Shown here one piece after another: positions 32,945 to 40,407 of a stretch of DNA of 40,407 nt. This DNA comes from Acidobacteriota bacterium (GTDB lineage Bacteria > Acidobacteriota > Aminicenantia > S016-38). A model generated the notes under the pieces. That model saw only the letters and a program-made list of their open reading frames with translations. It ran no database searches and had not been told where the DNA came from. The stretch lies in contig WFSJ01000043.1 of assembly GCA_015486055.1 (NCBI GenBank), positions 1 through 40,407 on the forward strand, written 5' to 3'. Position 1 is the stretch's first letter. Every line of letters starts with the position of its first letter. The translations under genes and the position numbers were made by a program.

Positions 32945-33978
32945 TGAGAAGATGGAAAGTGCTGCTGGCACTCATCGCGGTTGACCAATTAGTTGCCCTT
33001 GTTGTGGCAATATTGATAAATCTGCTTCTCCCCTTTAAGTATTTCCCCAGAATATTTCTTATCTCCCTCATCTTTTCAAACTTCATAGGTTTTACAATAT
33101 TTGGGCTTCATAGATTATTTCTTGATAGGATGGAAGTTAGCTTAGCCTCCGGGGCTTCAGTCAAAATAGCAAGATTTTTCCTCTCATTTTTTGGCATTAT
33201 TTTTGGAACGGAACTTGCTGTGCTGTTCATGAACTTCACCTTCTCTCAACCTCCGATTAAATTTAAAAGCACATCTCATCTCTGGCTTCTTGCTGCTAAT
33301 TTTGGAATAGGAACCCTTGTTTCCCTCTCGTTTATTTCTTATTATCTCCTGAGAGAGAAGCTTGAAAAGCAGAAAGTGGAGAACGAGAGACTGAAGCGGC
33401 TTCAGGCAGAAGCGGCTCTTAAAGCCCTACAGGCAAGAATAAATCCTCATTTCCTTTTCAATGCTTTTAATTCTATTCTTTCCCTTGTCCATTCCAGCCC
33501 GCAACTTGCAGAGAAGGCAGTTCTATCCCTATCTGAAATCTTCAGGACCGCAATTGACCTTCCAGAAAAGATATCCTTAGAGCAGGAATTTAAGATCCTT
33601 AGTAATTATTTAGAGATAGAAAAGATTCGCCTTGCAGATAGGTTGTCCTATGAAATTGAGTTGGAAGAGGGAATTAAAGATTTCAAGCTCCCACCGTTTA
33701 CCCTTCAGCCAATTGCAGAAAACAGCATTATTTACTGTATAAGCAGAACGAGAGAGGGTGGAAAGTTAAAGGTAAGGGCATGGAGAGATGGGGAAAAAAT
33801 AAAAATCTCAGTGTGGGACAGCGGATGTGGAAGGGAAATAAAATCAGGATTTGGACTTAAAAGCGTTGAGGAAAGGTTAAAACTAATTCATGAGGATGCG
33901 AAGCTTTCATTTAAAATTGATGATGGAACAGAGGTGATTCTCGAGATAAATCCCAAAGGAGATATAAATGAAAAATAG
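32941..33978 (+). CDS. LytS-type sensor histidine kinase
   Basis: A 345-residue membrane kinase. Four hydrophobic helices fill about 1-135, with no large extracytoplasmic sensor domain. A coiled coil (EKLEKQKVENERLKRLQAEA) leads to the His_kinase motif ARINPHFLFNAFNSI with phospho-acceptor His170. The ATPase domain shows LQPIAENSI (N box) and SVWDSGCG...FGLKSVEERL (G boxes). It belongs to the LytS/AlgZ family, which partners LytTR regulators; one is encoded at 35796-36515. It is embedded in the envelope operon with a four-base overlap before and an 11-base overlap after, which suggests sensing of membrane state or transport activity. Confidence 0.9.
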   Translation: MMRRWKVLLALIAVDQLVALVVAILINLLLPFKYFPRIFLISLIFSNFIGFTIFGLHRLFLDRMEVSLASGASVKIARFFLSFFGIIFGTELAVLFMNFTFSQPPIKFKSTSHLWLLAANFGIGTLVSLSFISYYLLREKLEKQKVENERLKRLQAEAALKALQARINPHFLFNAFNSILSLVHSSPQLAEKAVLSLSEIFRTAIDLPEKISLEQEFKILSNYLEIEKIRLADRLSYEIELEEGIKDFKLPPFTLQPIAENSIIYCISRTREGGKLKVRAWRDGEKIKISVWDSGCGREIKSGFGLKSVEERLKLIHEDAKLSFKIDDGTEVILEINPKGDINEK

Positions 33979-35170
33979 AGCGTTTAAAATACTCCTTTTT
34001 GTTCTCATTTCAGTATTTTTCCTTCACGCGAGCCCGGAAAAACTCCGCATAAGGAAGATAAAAATATTTGGAAATTCTTATACAAAGAGGGAAATAATAC
34101 TCAATTATCTTTTAGTAAAGCAAGGAGAGATGCTCAATGAAGAGGGGCTTAAAAGAAGATTGAAGAGAAGTAAAGAAATACTTGAAAGCACATTTTATTT
34201 CTATCGTGTTTCAACAGGATATATTTACTCAAGAAAGGAGAAGAATGCGGTTAATATTATAGTAAATATTGAGGAAGGAGAGCTCTGGAGGCTCTGGGCA
34301 GGAGCGATCTATATAGGGATAGGAAAGGAAAATATAGGAGGTCGGGACCTTTCAATTGGTGGTGAAGCAGGAATAAGGCATTTCGGCTTGAGGTTCAGGA
34401 AAAACTGGCTCTTTAACACTGATTTTTTCGCAGAAGGGAAAGGGCTATTTTTTGATGAAAAGAGAAATCCCTTTAAGAGCCAGAGGTATAAACTCCTCAA
34501 CAAATCATTTTCATTTTTTGTTGGAAGGAATTTAAGGCCAGATACAAGGATTGCCATTGGCTTCAGCTCTTATTCTTTGGACTACAAAGATTCTGATATC
34601 AGTGGGAATTACTCATTTGAAGATGAGAAAAGAGTTAATGGGATTTTTTACTTCGAGATGGACAGAAGAGATAACAGGCTTTATCCAGAAAGGGGATACT
34701 ATTTAAAAATTGAAGGTGAAAAGGAGATTGGGGGTAATTTCTCTAATTTATCATTTGATACAAGGGCTTATATCCCTTTAGCTAAGGGTTTATCCGTTGC
34801 TTCAATGGTGAAATATGGAGAGCTATGGGGTAATGCGAGCTTCTATGAGCTCTTTAATCTTTATGATGACGAATATTTCAGACTTTCCTGGTTCAACAAG
34901 TCCATAGGAGAGGAGATGGTTAAATTAAATCTTGAGCTCAGAAAGAAACTTTTACCAATTGGTTTTTTTAACTCGTGGATTGAAGGAATAGTATTTGGGG
35001 ACCTGGGCGGAGCATTCCAGAGAGGGAAGATGGGACTTTCGGAATTAGGCTTTGCCCCTGGGGTTGGGGTCCGACTTCATATGCCAATGCCAATTTTTAT
35101 AGACCTTTCAATAGAAGGAAGCTTCGGTAAATATGGAGGTGTATTTATATCCTTCAAACAAAACTATTAG
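33968..35170 (+). CDS. Omp85/BamA-like outer-membrane protein with one POTRA domain
   Basis: A 400-residue exported protein. The signal segment is KILLFVLISVFFLHAS. One POTRA-like domain (about 25-105: LRIRKIKIFGNSYTKREIILNYL...INIEEGELW pattern) is followed by a 16-strand-type barrel with the Omp85 signature FYFEMDRRDNRLYPERGYYLKIEGE near 218-242 and a terminal aromatic strand ending QNY. BamA has five POTRA domains; a single one suggests a specialised TamA/TpsB/surface-antigen-like role. AAAGGAG lies at good distance inside the kinase gene. Confidence 0.83.
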   Translation: MKNRAFKILLFVLISVFFLHASPEKLRIRKIKIFGNSYTKREIILNYLLVKQGEMLNEEGLKRRLKRSKEILESTFYFYRVSTGYIYSRKEKNAVNIIVNIEEGELWRLWAGAIYIGIGKENIGGRDLSIGGEAGIRHFGLRFRKNWLFNTDFFAEGKGLFFDEKRNPFKSQRYKLLNKSFSFFVGRNLRPDTRIAIGFSSYSLDYKDSDISGNYSFEDEKRVNGIFYFEMDRRDNRLYPERGYYLKIEGEKEIGGNFSNLSFDTRAYIPLAKGLSVASMVKYGELWGNASFYELFNLYDDEYFRLSWFNKSIGEEMVKLNLELRKKLLPIGFFNSWIEGIVFGDLGGAFQRGKMGLSELGFAPGVGVRLHMPMPIFIDLSIEGSFGKYGGVFISFKQNY

Positions 35171-35179
35171 GAGGTAAAA

Positions 35180-35773
35180 ATGAAAAAGACAATCATTCTA
35201 CTTCTACTTTCTTCCCTTATTTTCTCTTCGGACTTCCAGACCCTCCTTAAAGAGGGCGAGAAATACTACAGGCAAGGAATCCAGGGAGATAAGGAAGCAG
35301 TGGAAAAGGCAATTGAACTCTTAGAAAGAGCTTTAAAGCTGGAGCCAAAAAGCGCTCTTGCAACGGCTTATCTCGGTTCAACATACACATTAAAGGGAAG
35401 AGATGCTTCTCAGCCCTGGGATAAAATGAAATTCACAAAAAAAGGTATTGCCCTTCTTGATAAAGCAGTGAGGCTTGAACCAAGCAACATAAAGGTTAGA
35501 ATAGAAAGGGGAATGAATAGCCTTAACCTTCCCTCTTTCTTCGGGAGACTCCCTGTGGCAAAGGAAGACTTTGGCTTTCTCAGGGGAAAGGCAGATGGAG
35601 GAAAACTCCCAAAAGGACTTTCCCAATTTATATATTACCAGGCAGGAAGGGTTTATTTTAACCTGGGAAAATACAAGGAGGCAACCGACCTCTGGGAAAA
35701 GGCGGTTAAAATAGATGATAAAAGTGAATATGGCAAAAAAGCCAGGGATAGGCTTTCGGAGCTAAAAGATTGA
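35180..35773 (+). CDS. exported TPR protein
   Basis: A 197-residue protein. Signal peptide MKKTIILLLLSSLIFSS. TPR repeats: AIELLERALKLEPKSALATA, GIALLDKAVRLEPSNIKVRI, and YYQAGRVYFNLGKYKEATDL. AGGAGG precedes the ATG, nine bases after the Omp85-like stop, so it ends the operon. It may be a periplasmic adaptor for the Omp85-like protein, as BamD-type TPR proteins are, but it lacks a lipobox Cys. Confidence 0.78.
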   Translation: MKKTIILLLLSSLIFSSDFQTLLKEGEKYYRQGIQGDKEAVEKAIELLERALKLEPKSALATAYLGSTYTLKGRDASQPWDKMKFTKKGIALLDKAVRLEPSNIKVRIERGMNSLNLPSFFGRLPVAKEDFGFLRGKADGGKLPKGLSQFIYYQAGRVYFNLGKYKEATDLWEKAVKIDDKSEYGKKARDRLSELKD

Positions 35774-35795
35774 GGAAAGGAATAGTCAATAAATT

Positions 35796-36515
35796 TTAAA
35801 GGCCGAGCTTCTTTCGAAGGAGTGGATAATAACCTCGGCTGACTTTTATCTTCGTCCCCTCGTCATCTTTTAGCGTTATAATATGTGCTCCTGAGAACCA
35901 GGGACTTATCTTCTTTATCTTCTCAATGGCAACCATATAGCTCTTGTGAACTCTACAGAATTTCTTCGGGTCAAGCCTTCTCTCAAGCTCCTTCAGGGTA
36001 AAATCACAGAAATATTCCTTATCTTTTGTGACAAGAAAAACATATTTTTCCTCTGCCTTGAAGTAATAGACATCTTCTTCAGGGATGATGAAGATTTCAT
36101 TTCCGAGCTTTACAGGAAACATTCGCATATACTCCTTTGAGATAGCCTCCAGTCTCTCAAGAACTCTCTCGTTTACTTCTTTTGCCCTTTCAATGGCTTT
36201 TTTTAATCTTTCCTTGGAGAATGGCTTCAGTATATAGTCAACCGCGTTTTCCTCAAATGCTTTAACTGCATATTGATCATAGGCAGTAACAAATACCACC
36301 TTTGGCCTGAATTTGAGTTTGGACAAAACCTCCATTCCTGAAAGCTCAGGGAGATTTATGTCAAGGAAGACAACATCCGGCTTTAGCTTTTCAATAGCTT
36401 TCAATGCATCCTTTCCATCCCCTGCCTCACCAATAACTTCAACACCAAGCTCTGCAAGCAGATTCTTTAATCTTTCCCTTGATGGTTTCTCGTCTTCAAC
36501 GATGACAGCCCTCAT
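35796..36515 (-). CDS. LytTR-family response regulator
   Basis: A 239-residue regulator. The receiver domain (1-120) has acidic pair E7/D8, phospho-acceptor Asp52 in VVFLDINLPELSG, and Lys in ILKPFSKERL. The LytTR DNA-binding domain (about 138-239) has EDVYYFKAEEKYVFLVT, FCRVHKSYMVAIEKI and a closing SRGYYPLLRKKLG. It is the likely partner of the LytS-type kinase but lies on the opposite strand, convergent with the envelope operon. ATG 36515 has no ribosome site, so a leaderless mRNA is possible. Confidence 0.93.
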   Translation of the reverse strand: MRAVIVEDEKPSRERLKNLLAELGVEVIGEAGDGKDALKAIEKLKPDVVFLDINLPELSGMEVLSKLKFRPKVVFVTAYDQYAVKAFEENAVDYILKPFSKERLKKAIERAKEVNERVLERLEAISKEYMRMFPVKLGNEIFIIPEEDVYYFKAEEKYVFLVTKDKEYFCDFTLKELERRLDPKKFCRVHKSYMVAIEKIKKISPWFSGAHIITLKDDEGTKIKVSRGYYPLLRKKLGL

Positions 36516-36579
36516 AGTCAAAGCTTAACACAGCTTTCGCTTTTAGAAAAATTTATTCTTGGGCTGAGCACGAAATTGT

Positions 36580-36585
36580 TATAAT
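36580..36585 (+). promoter_or_regulatory. -10 box of the MFS transporter gene
   Basis: A perfect TATAAT. TTCTTG 18 bases upstream (36556-36561) is a weak -35. AAGGA precedes ATG 36604. It lies between divergent genes. Confidence 0.45.
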
Positions 36586-36603
36586 AGCTTTCAAGGATAA
36601 GAA

Positions 36604-37776
36604 ATGAATAAGAGAAAGAATATCTGGATAACAGGATTCACATCCCTTTTTACAGATATAAGTTCGGAGATGGTCTACCCCATAATCTCTCTTTATATAA
36701 AGGCGCTTGGAGGAGGGGCGGCAGTTCTTGGTCTTATTGAAGGGCTTGCGGAATCCACTGCTTCTCTCCTCAAGGTTTTTTCAGGCGCAATCGCAGATAA
36801 ATTTGGTAAGAGAAAACCCCTTGCCATAAGCGGATATTCTCTATCTGCAATTGGAAAATTTCTTTTTTATCTTGCCACATCCTGGGTTGTGGTCCTTGCA
36901 GGAAGGGTTGTTGACAGGATTGGGAAGGGAACAAGAACAGCCCCAAGGGATGCCCTCATTGCAGAGTCAATTGGTAAAACGAGGAGAGGGAGGGCATTCG
37001 GTCTTCACAGAAGTATGGATACCGCAGGAGCGGTCATTGGAATAATAGCCACATATTTTATCCTGAGGTTTTTGAACCCTTACCATGGGAATCTAAGGGA
37101 GATGATCCCTGCTTTCAAGACCATCATCCTTATAAGCCTTGCTCCTGCAATTGCGGGAATTGCAGTGCTCTTCTTCGCAGTTGAAACAGGAACAGGCGAA
37201 AGACAGAGAAAACTTCCTCTTCAGTTAAAAGCTTTCAGAACTTTAGACCCTGGACTTAAAGCAGTCCTTGCCATTGCCTTTATCTTCACCCTTGGAAATT
37301 CCTCAAACCAGTTTATCCTCCTGAGGGCGGCGGAGCCAGATCTGAGCTTCACCCCTGATAGAATCATTCTTCTTTACCTTTTCTACAATATAGTCTATAT
37401 GCTCACAGCCTATCCTGCAGGAAGACTATCTGATAAAGTGGGGAGGAAGCCAGTAATTATAGTGGGATTTCTTACCTACGGAATTACATATTTCATTATT
37501 GGCTTTGGTCCATGGCTGATATGGGCGGCCATGGCATTTTATGGATTCTATTCAGGGCTAACAGAAGGAGTTCTCAAGGCCTTTGTCTCTGAGCTTGCGC
37601 CTTCGGATAAAAGGGCAACTCTCCTTGGTCTTTATGCAACAATAGAAGGTGTGGGGCTTCTTCCTGCCTCACTTATTGCAGGCTGGCTCTGGCAGGCCTT
37701 TGGCCACTCAGTCCCATTTTATTTTGGAGGTTCAACAGGAGTCCTTGCCTCTTTGCTTCTTTTAGTGCTTATTTAG
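36604..37776 (+). CDS. major facilitator superfamily transporter
   Basis: A 390-residue inner-membrane protein with about 12 hydrophobic helices. TDISSEMVYPIISLYIKALG opens it. The first cytoplasmic loop ADKFGKRKP and its second-half mirror GRLSDKVGRKPVIIVG are the MFS loop motifs. GRVVDRIGKGTRTAPRDALI and GRAFGLHRSMDTAGAVIG recall a group of drug- or sugar-efflux-like MFS proteins common in anaerobes; the substrate is not predictable. It is monocistronic by position, divergent from the LytTR regulator. Confidence 0.9.
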   Translation: MNKRKNIWITGFTSLFTDISSEMVYPIISLYIKALGGGAAVLGLIEGLAESTASLLKVFSGAIADKFGKRKPLAISGYSLSAIGKFLFYLATSWVVVLAGRVVDRIGKGTRTAPRDALIAESIGKTRRGRAFGLHRSMDTAGAVIGIIATYFILRFLNPYHGNLREMIPAFKTIILISLAPAIAGIAVLFFAVETGTGERQRKLPLQLKAFRTLDPGLKAVLAIAFIFTLGNSSNQFILLRAAEPDLSFTPDRIILLYLFYNIVYMLTAYPAGRLSDKVGRKPVIIVGFLTYGITYFIIGFGPWLIWAAMAFYGFYSGLTEGVLKAFVSELAPSDKRATLLGLYATIEGVGLLPASLIAGWLWQAFGHSVPFYFGGSTGVLASLLLLVLI

Positions 37777-37930
37777 GATAAGTCCTTAACATCATAAAAA
37801 TATATATTGGAGTCAGAATAGAACGCAGATATGGAGGGCATAAAAGCAGTAAAATCATAGAGATTTGTATTCATGTGAGCAAAAAAATCTGCTGTAAGAA
37901 ATCCCTCAGATAGTCTATTTAAAAGGGATA

Positions 37931-37958
37931 TTGACAGATGAGGAAGGATAGTTATAAT
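37931..37958 (+). promoter_or_regulatory. promoter of the restriction-modification island, predicted leaderless
   Basis: Perfect TTGACA (37931-37936) and TATAAT (37953-37958) with a 16-base spacer. The ATG at 37965 follows after exactly six bases, so +1 would be the A of the start codon. The rest of 37777-37930 is AT-rich with no gene seen. Confidence 0.75.
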
Positions 37959-37964
37959 TATAGT

Positions 37965-38138
37965 ATGAAAAACGAAAAGGGAAAAGCAAGGGAAACGACA
38001 GGCTCAATTAGAGGGATGTATATCTGCAATACTGCGTATATACTACCAGGCCGGAAGAATATCCGCAATGCAGATATGAACGAGTTAGGCGAAATCACCC
38101 GAAGTTTCAATAAAATAGATATCAAAAATAAGTGGTAA
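37965..38138 (+). CDS. small leaderless ORF ahead of the methyltransferase (57 aa)
   Basis: Unrecognised. It begins six bases after a near-consensus promoter and ends three bases before the methyltransferase ATG. The product is basic (start MKNEKGKARETTGS, end NKIDIKNKW) with no clear helix-turn-helix. Controller proteins of restriction-modification systems are often small and leaderless and sit in this place, but the sequence does not look like the XRE-type family. It could be a leader peptide that couples translation into the methyltransferase, or no protein at all. Confidence 0.4.
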   Translation: MKNEKGKARETTGSIRGMYICNTAYILPGRKNIRNADMNELGEITRSFNKIDIKNKW

Positions 38139-38140
38139 AC

Positions 38141-39430
38141 ATGGAAAATTGGGCAAAGATAATAATTGGTGACAGCCGAAAGATGATTGAAGTTGAAGAC
38201 AACTCGGTTCAGTTAATAATTACCTCTCCACCCTATTGGTCTATAAAAAATTATGATGTAAAAGCGCAAATAGGCTATGGTCAAAGTCTTCACGAATATT
38301 TGAAAGATTTATACAGAGTATGGAAGGAGAGCTACAGGGTATTAGAGCCGGGGCGAAGATTAGTGATAAACATCGGTGATCAATTTGCAAGGTCGATAAT
38401 TTATGGAAGATATAAAATTATTCCCCTACATTCAGAAATAATAGCTCAATGTGAGGAGATTGGTTTTGACTATATGGGTTCTATTATATGGCAGAAGAAG
38501 ACAACGATGAACACTACGGGCGGAGCGAGTGTTATGGGCTCCTATCCATATCCACCCAATGGAATGGTTGAAATAGATTATGAACACATCCTTATTTTTA
38601 AGAAACCCGGTAAGAGTAAAATAATTCCAGAAGACATAAAGGAAAAATCAAGGCTTGTTAAAGAAGAATGGAAAGAGTATTTTTATGGTCATTGGCATTT
38701 TGGTGGTGCGAGACAAATAGATCATGAAGCAATGTTCCCTGAAGAATTACCTAAGAGAATAATAAAAATGTTCACATTTGTTGGGGAAACTGTTTTAGAC
38801 CCTTTTTCAGGAAGTGGCACAACATTAAAAGTTGCTTTAGATTTAAATAGGAATGCTATTGGATATGAAATAAACGAGAATTTTTTAGATGTCATAAGAA
38901 AAAAGGTCAGAGCAAAAGATCTTATACGTTTTGAAAGAAAAATAGAAATTATAAAAAGGAAAAATCCTGTTGTCGCAGAGACCATTAACTATTTGCCACG
39001 GATTAAAGACGCAAAGCCAATAATAGAGCCAGATAAATTCAATTTTAAGAAAGATAGACTTTACAAAGTTGTAGAGATATTAAATGATGGAAAAATTAAG
39101 TTAGATACGGGGCTGATTGTAAAATTTATAGGTGTAGTAATACAGGATTTGGATGCAACCAAGCAATATTTAGAGAACTATGTTCTGAAAAAAAAGATTT
39201 ATTTAAAATTTGATAAAAATTATGTTGCTAATGGAGATTTTGTGGAAGCATACATCTATTTGAAAAACAAAATATTCATTAATTCGTTTTTAGTAAAAAG
39301 TGGTTTGGCCATTGCAGACAGGGAGAATAACTACGATTTAAAGAGACAATTCCTCATTTTAGAAATGCAAAATAATCAAGAGGGCATAGGAAACACTACC
39401 AAAAAAGAGGCGATTAAAGAGACACAATAG
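38141..39430 (+). CDS. DNA N4-cytosine methyltransferase with C-terminal SNase-like region
   Basis: A 429-residue methyltransferase protecting host DNA from the adjacent nuclease. Catalytic motif TSPPYW is at 28-33, and the SAM-binding motif DPFSGSGTT near 220 comes after it (beta order). SPPYW is typical of N4-cytosine enzymes. After about 300 a separate region (YKVVEILNDGKIKLDTG, VKFIGVV, AYIYLKNKIFINSFLVKSGLA) follows the strand pattern of staphylococcal nuclease. The Arg/Glu catalytic positions are changed (the RLxGxDxPE-like segment reads VKFIGVVIQD; the YGR position reads DFV), so it is probably a binding domain. I chose ATG 38141; GTG 38132 is an alternative. The partner nuclease suggests CTAG as target. 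Confidence 0.9.
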   Translation: MENWAKIIIGDSRKMIEVEDNSVQLIITSPPYWSIKNYDVKAQIGYGQSLHEYLKDLYRVWKESYRVLEPGRRLVINIGDQFARSIIYGRYKIIPLHSEIIAQCEEIGFDYMGSIIWQKKTTMNTTGGASVMGSYPYPPNGMVEIDYEHILIFKKPGKSKIIPEDIKEKSRLVKEEWKEYFYGHWHFGGARQIDHEAMFPEELPKRIIKMFTFVGETVLDPFSGSGTTLKVALDLNRNAIGYEINENFLDVIRKKVRAKDLIRFERKIEIIKRKNPVVAETINYLPRIKDAKPIIEPDKFNFKKDRLYKVVEILNDGKIKLDTGLIVKFIGVVIQDLDATKQYLENYVLKKKIYLKFDKNYVANGDFVEAYIYLKNKIFINSFLVKSGLAIADRENNYDLKRQFLILEMQNNQEGIGNTTKKEAIKETQ

Positions 39431-39441
39431 GAGGTTGAATT

Positions 39442-40065
39442 GTGGAATTTAAAATAAAAGTTGATGAAATAAGGGCATTGATGGAGATAGAAGCCCCTTA
39501 TTTCCCAAAGTATGCGACACAGATACTGAATTTGGCAAACCAAAATGCTCAAGCTACAAGACCGAAAGTCGTTGGGCAGATGAGTGAATTAATAAAGGAA
39601 TTCACCGGGAGAACATTAGAAGAATGGGAAAAATGGTATTTAGAGAGATATCCAGATTCCATAGAAAATGCAACCAAAAAGGTTTTAGATATGATTGAAA
39701 ATTTTAAAGATGCAATGAACCAGATTGATAAAGACATAATTAGACAATGGGTTAGGGATTTGGTAATAGTAAAAACTTTTATTGGTCTTCGATTTCAAGA
39801 AGCTGTTTTAAAAAAGATAGCAAATAAATTTAATCTTGAATACAGGTTGTCTAATCCAGAGGAAGAAAGCAAAGGGATAGATGGATATGCAGGTGAATTT
39901 CCAATTAGCTTAAAACCATCTACTTACACATCAAAAAAGATGCTATCCGAGAAGTTAGAAGGATATGTAATATTTTATGAGAAGCAGAAGGATGGGTTAA
40001 AAATCATTGTTCCTGAAGAATTAGAAAATATGCTCATTAATAAAAGCAAGAGGAATTCAAAATGA
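39442..40065 (+). CDS. MjaI-like type II restriction endonuclease
   Basis: A 207-residue protein. The segment YATQILNLANQNAQATRPKVVGQMSEL near 25-51 is what I recognise as the MjaI endonuclease family, whose known member cuts C^TAG. A PD-(D/E)XK-like core is suggested by GIDGYAGEFPISLKPSTY near 149-166. The GTG start has GGAGG upstream, 11 bases after the methyltransferase stop. The m4C-type partner agrees with CTAG enzymes. Composition is AT-rich compared with the rest of the window, consistent with horizontal arrival. Confidence 0.8.
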   Translation: MEFKIKVDEIRALMEIEAPYFPKYATQILNLANQNAQATRPKVVGQMSELIKEFTGRTLEEWEKWYLERYPDSIENATKKVLDMIENFKDAMNQIDKDIIRQWVRDLVIVKTFIGLRFQEAVLKKIANKFNLEYRLSNPEEESKGIDGYAGEFPISLKPSTYTSKKMLSEKLEGYVIFYEKQKDGLKIIVPEELENMLINKSKRNSK

Positions 40066-40066
40066 A

Positions 40067-40231
40067 ACTTCGGGCAACCCTCCGCTTCGGTGCCATCGCG
40101 CTCAGACAGCAGGCGAACATGTAGCTCGCTCATGCTCCCCAAATTTGCCTTCGGCGACTTCTTTTATCCGCAATTCGTTGTCCGAAATTTCCACATAGCT
40201 CTTTCCCCAGCCTCTGTCAAAGATGAGCTTA
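40067..40231. repeat. GC-rich non-coding block containing repeat relative C
   Basis: Right after the nuclease gene the composition jumps to clearly GC-richer DNA. CTTCGG occurs three times (near 40070, 40085 and 40150). Bases 40188-40217 match copy B (28202-28231) at 24/30, from TTTCCACAT to CTCTGT. A plus-strand frame at 40090-40287 exists but has no start site or recognisable domain. The block may be a fuller version of the dispersed element or an island boundary. Confidence 0.5.
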
Positions 40232-40308
40232 AGTCAGGAGAAGATATTTTTGAAATTGTCTCAATCGCTACACATAGAGGTAGATAATATTACACGGTTG
40301 CCCCCATT

Positions 40309-40336
40309 TGGCTGTTAAACTGAACTTTAACAGCTA
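40309..40336. repeat. perfect 9-base inverted repeat
   Basis: GCTGTTAAA (40311-40319), six-base loop, TTTAACAGC (40326-40334); a G-T and a T-A pair extend the stem to 11. There is no T run after it, so it is not a standard terminator. It could be an operator for a gene beyond the edge. Nothing else is seen from 40288 to the end. Confidence 0.5.
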
Positions 40337-40407
40337 TTAGAGTGCAAATTGGCTTATAAAGCTGTAGAATTGGCATAGCTTTCCCAAACGTGGCACGACC
40401 TTTTAGA

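Noticed and set aside
40090-40287. 65-residue plus-strand reading frame after the endonuclease
   Set aside because: No ribosome site or family resemblance, and it runs across the GC-rich repeat block, so it is probably not a gene.
40371-40407. Sigma-54 type -24/-12 promoters (TGGCATAG..., TGGCACG...)
   Set aside because: The -24 half looks good twice, but the required GC at the -12 position is absent in both.

Overview
The window reads as chromosome of an anaerobic, probably thermophilic, diderm (Gram-negative-type) bacterium. Evidence for anaerobiosis is a glycyl radical enzyme with its radical-SAM activase and a 2-oxoacid:ferredoxin oxidoreductase. Evidence for an outer membrane is a Lol-type ABC operon, an Omp85-like protein and another predicted barrel. 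Proteins are rich in Lys/Glu/Ile and Arg is mostly AGG/AGA, as in many thermophiles. Coding is dense, with many 4-14 base gene overlaps. I cannot name the phylum; an uncultured lineage of peptide fermenters is my best guess.

Left to right: (1) 1-621 is the trailing part of a CRISPR array with no cas genes in view. It abuts addAB (722-6702). The addB frame ends in TGA exactly where the family has its fourth iron-sulfur cysteine. (2) 12711 down to 6739 is a minus-strand operon: GntR regulator, activase, HypD-like glycyl radical enzyme, M24 Xaa-Pro peptidase, DUF4125 protein. The radical enzyme keeps almost all of the hydroxyproline dehydratase active site but has Thr in place of the catalytic Glu. 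(3) 12962-16234 is a secreted Tricorn-type protease, followed by two small minus-strand genes. (4) 23146 down to 17884 is buk-ptb-iorA-iorB-ptb2, which turns 2-oxoacids from amino acids into acyl-CoA, acyl phosphate and then acid plus ATP. (5) 23195-29050 holds a metallophosphoesterase, a two-subunit Fe-S/FAD dehydrogenase, a ClC channel, a small unknown ORF and an MscS channel. (6) 29207-35773 is a tightly coupled envelope operon: LolD-like ATPase, LolE-like permease, LolA-like protein, barrel, LytS-type kinase, Omp85-like protein, TPR protein. A convergent LytTR regulator and an MFS transporter follow. (7) 37931-40065 is an AT-rich MjaI-like restriction-modification island; its methyltransferase has a C-terminal region resembling a degenerate staphylococcal-nuclease fold.

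Themes: protease, Xaa-Pro peptidase, oxidoreductase and acid-kinase genes together suggest growth on peptides and amino acids. At least three genes have a TATAAT box exactly six bases before the start codon and no Shine-Dalgarno, which predicts leaderless mRNAs; most others have strong AGGAGG sites. A 57-base intergenic repeat occurs at 630-686 and 28161-28217 (46/57 identical), and a diverged relative lies in the GC-rich block at the right end.
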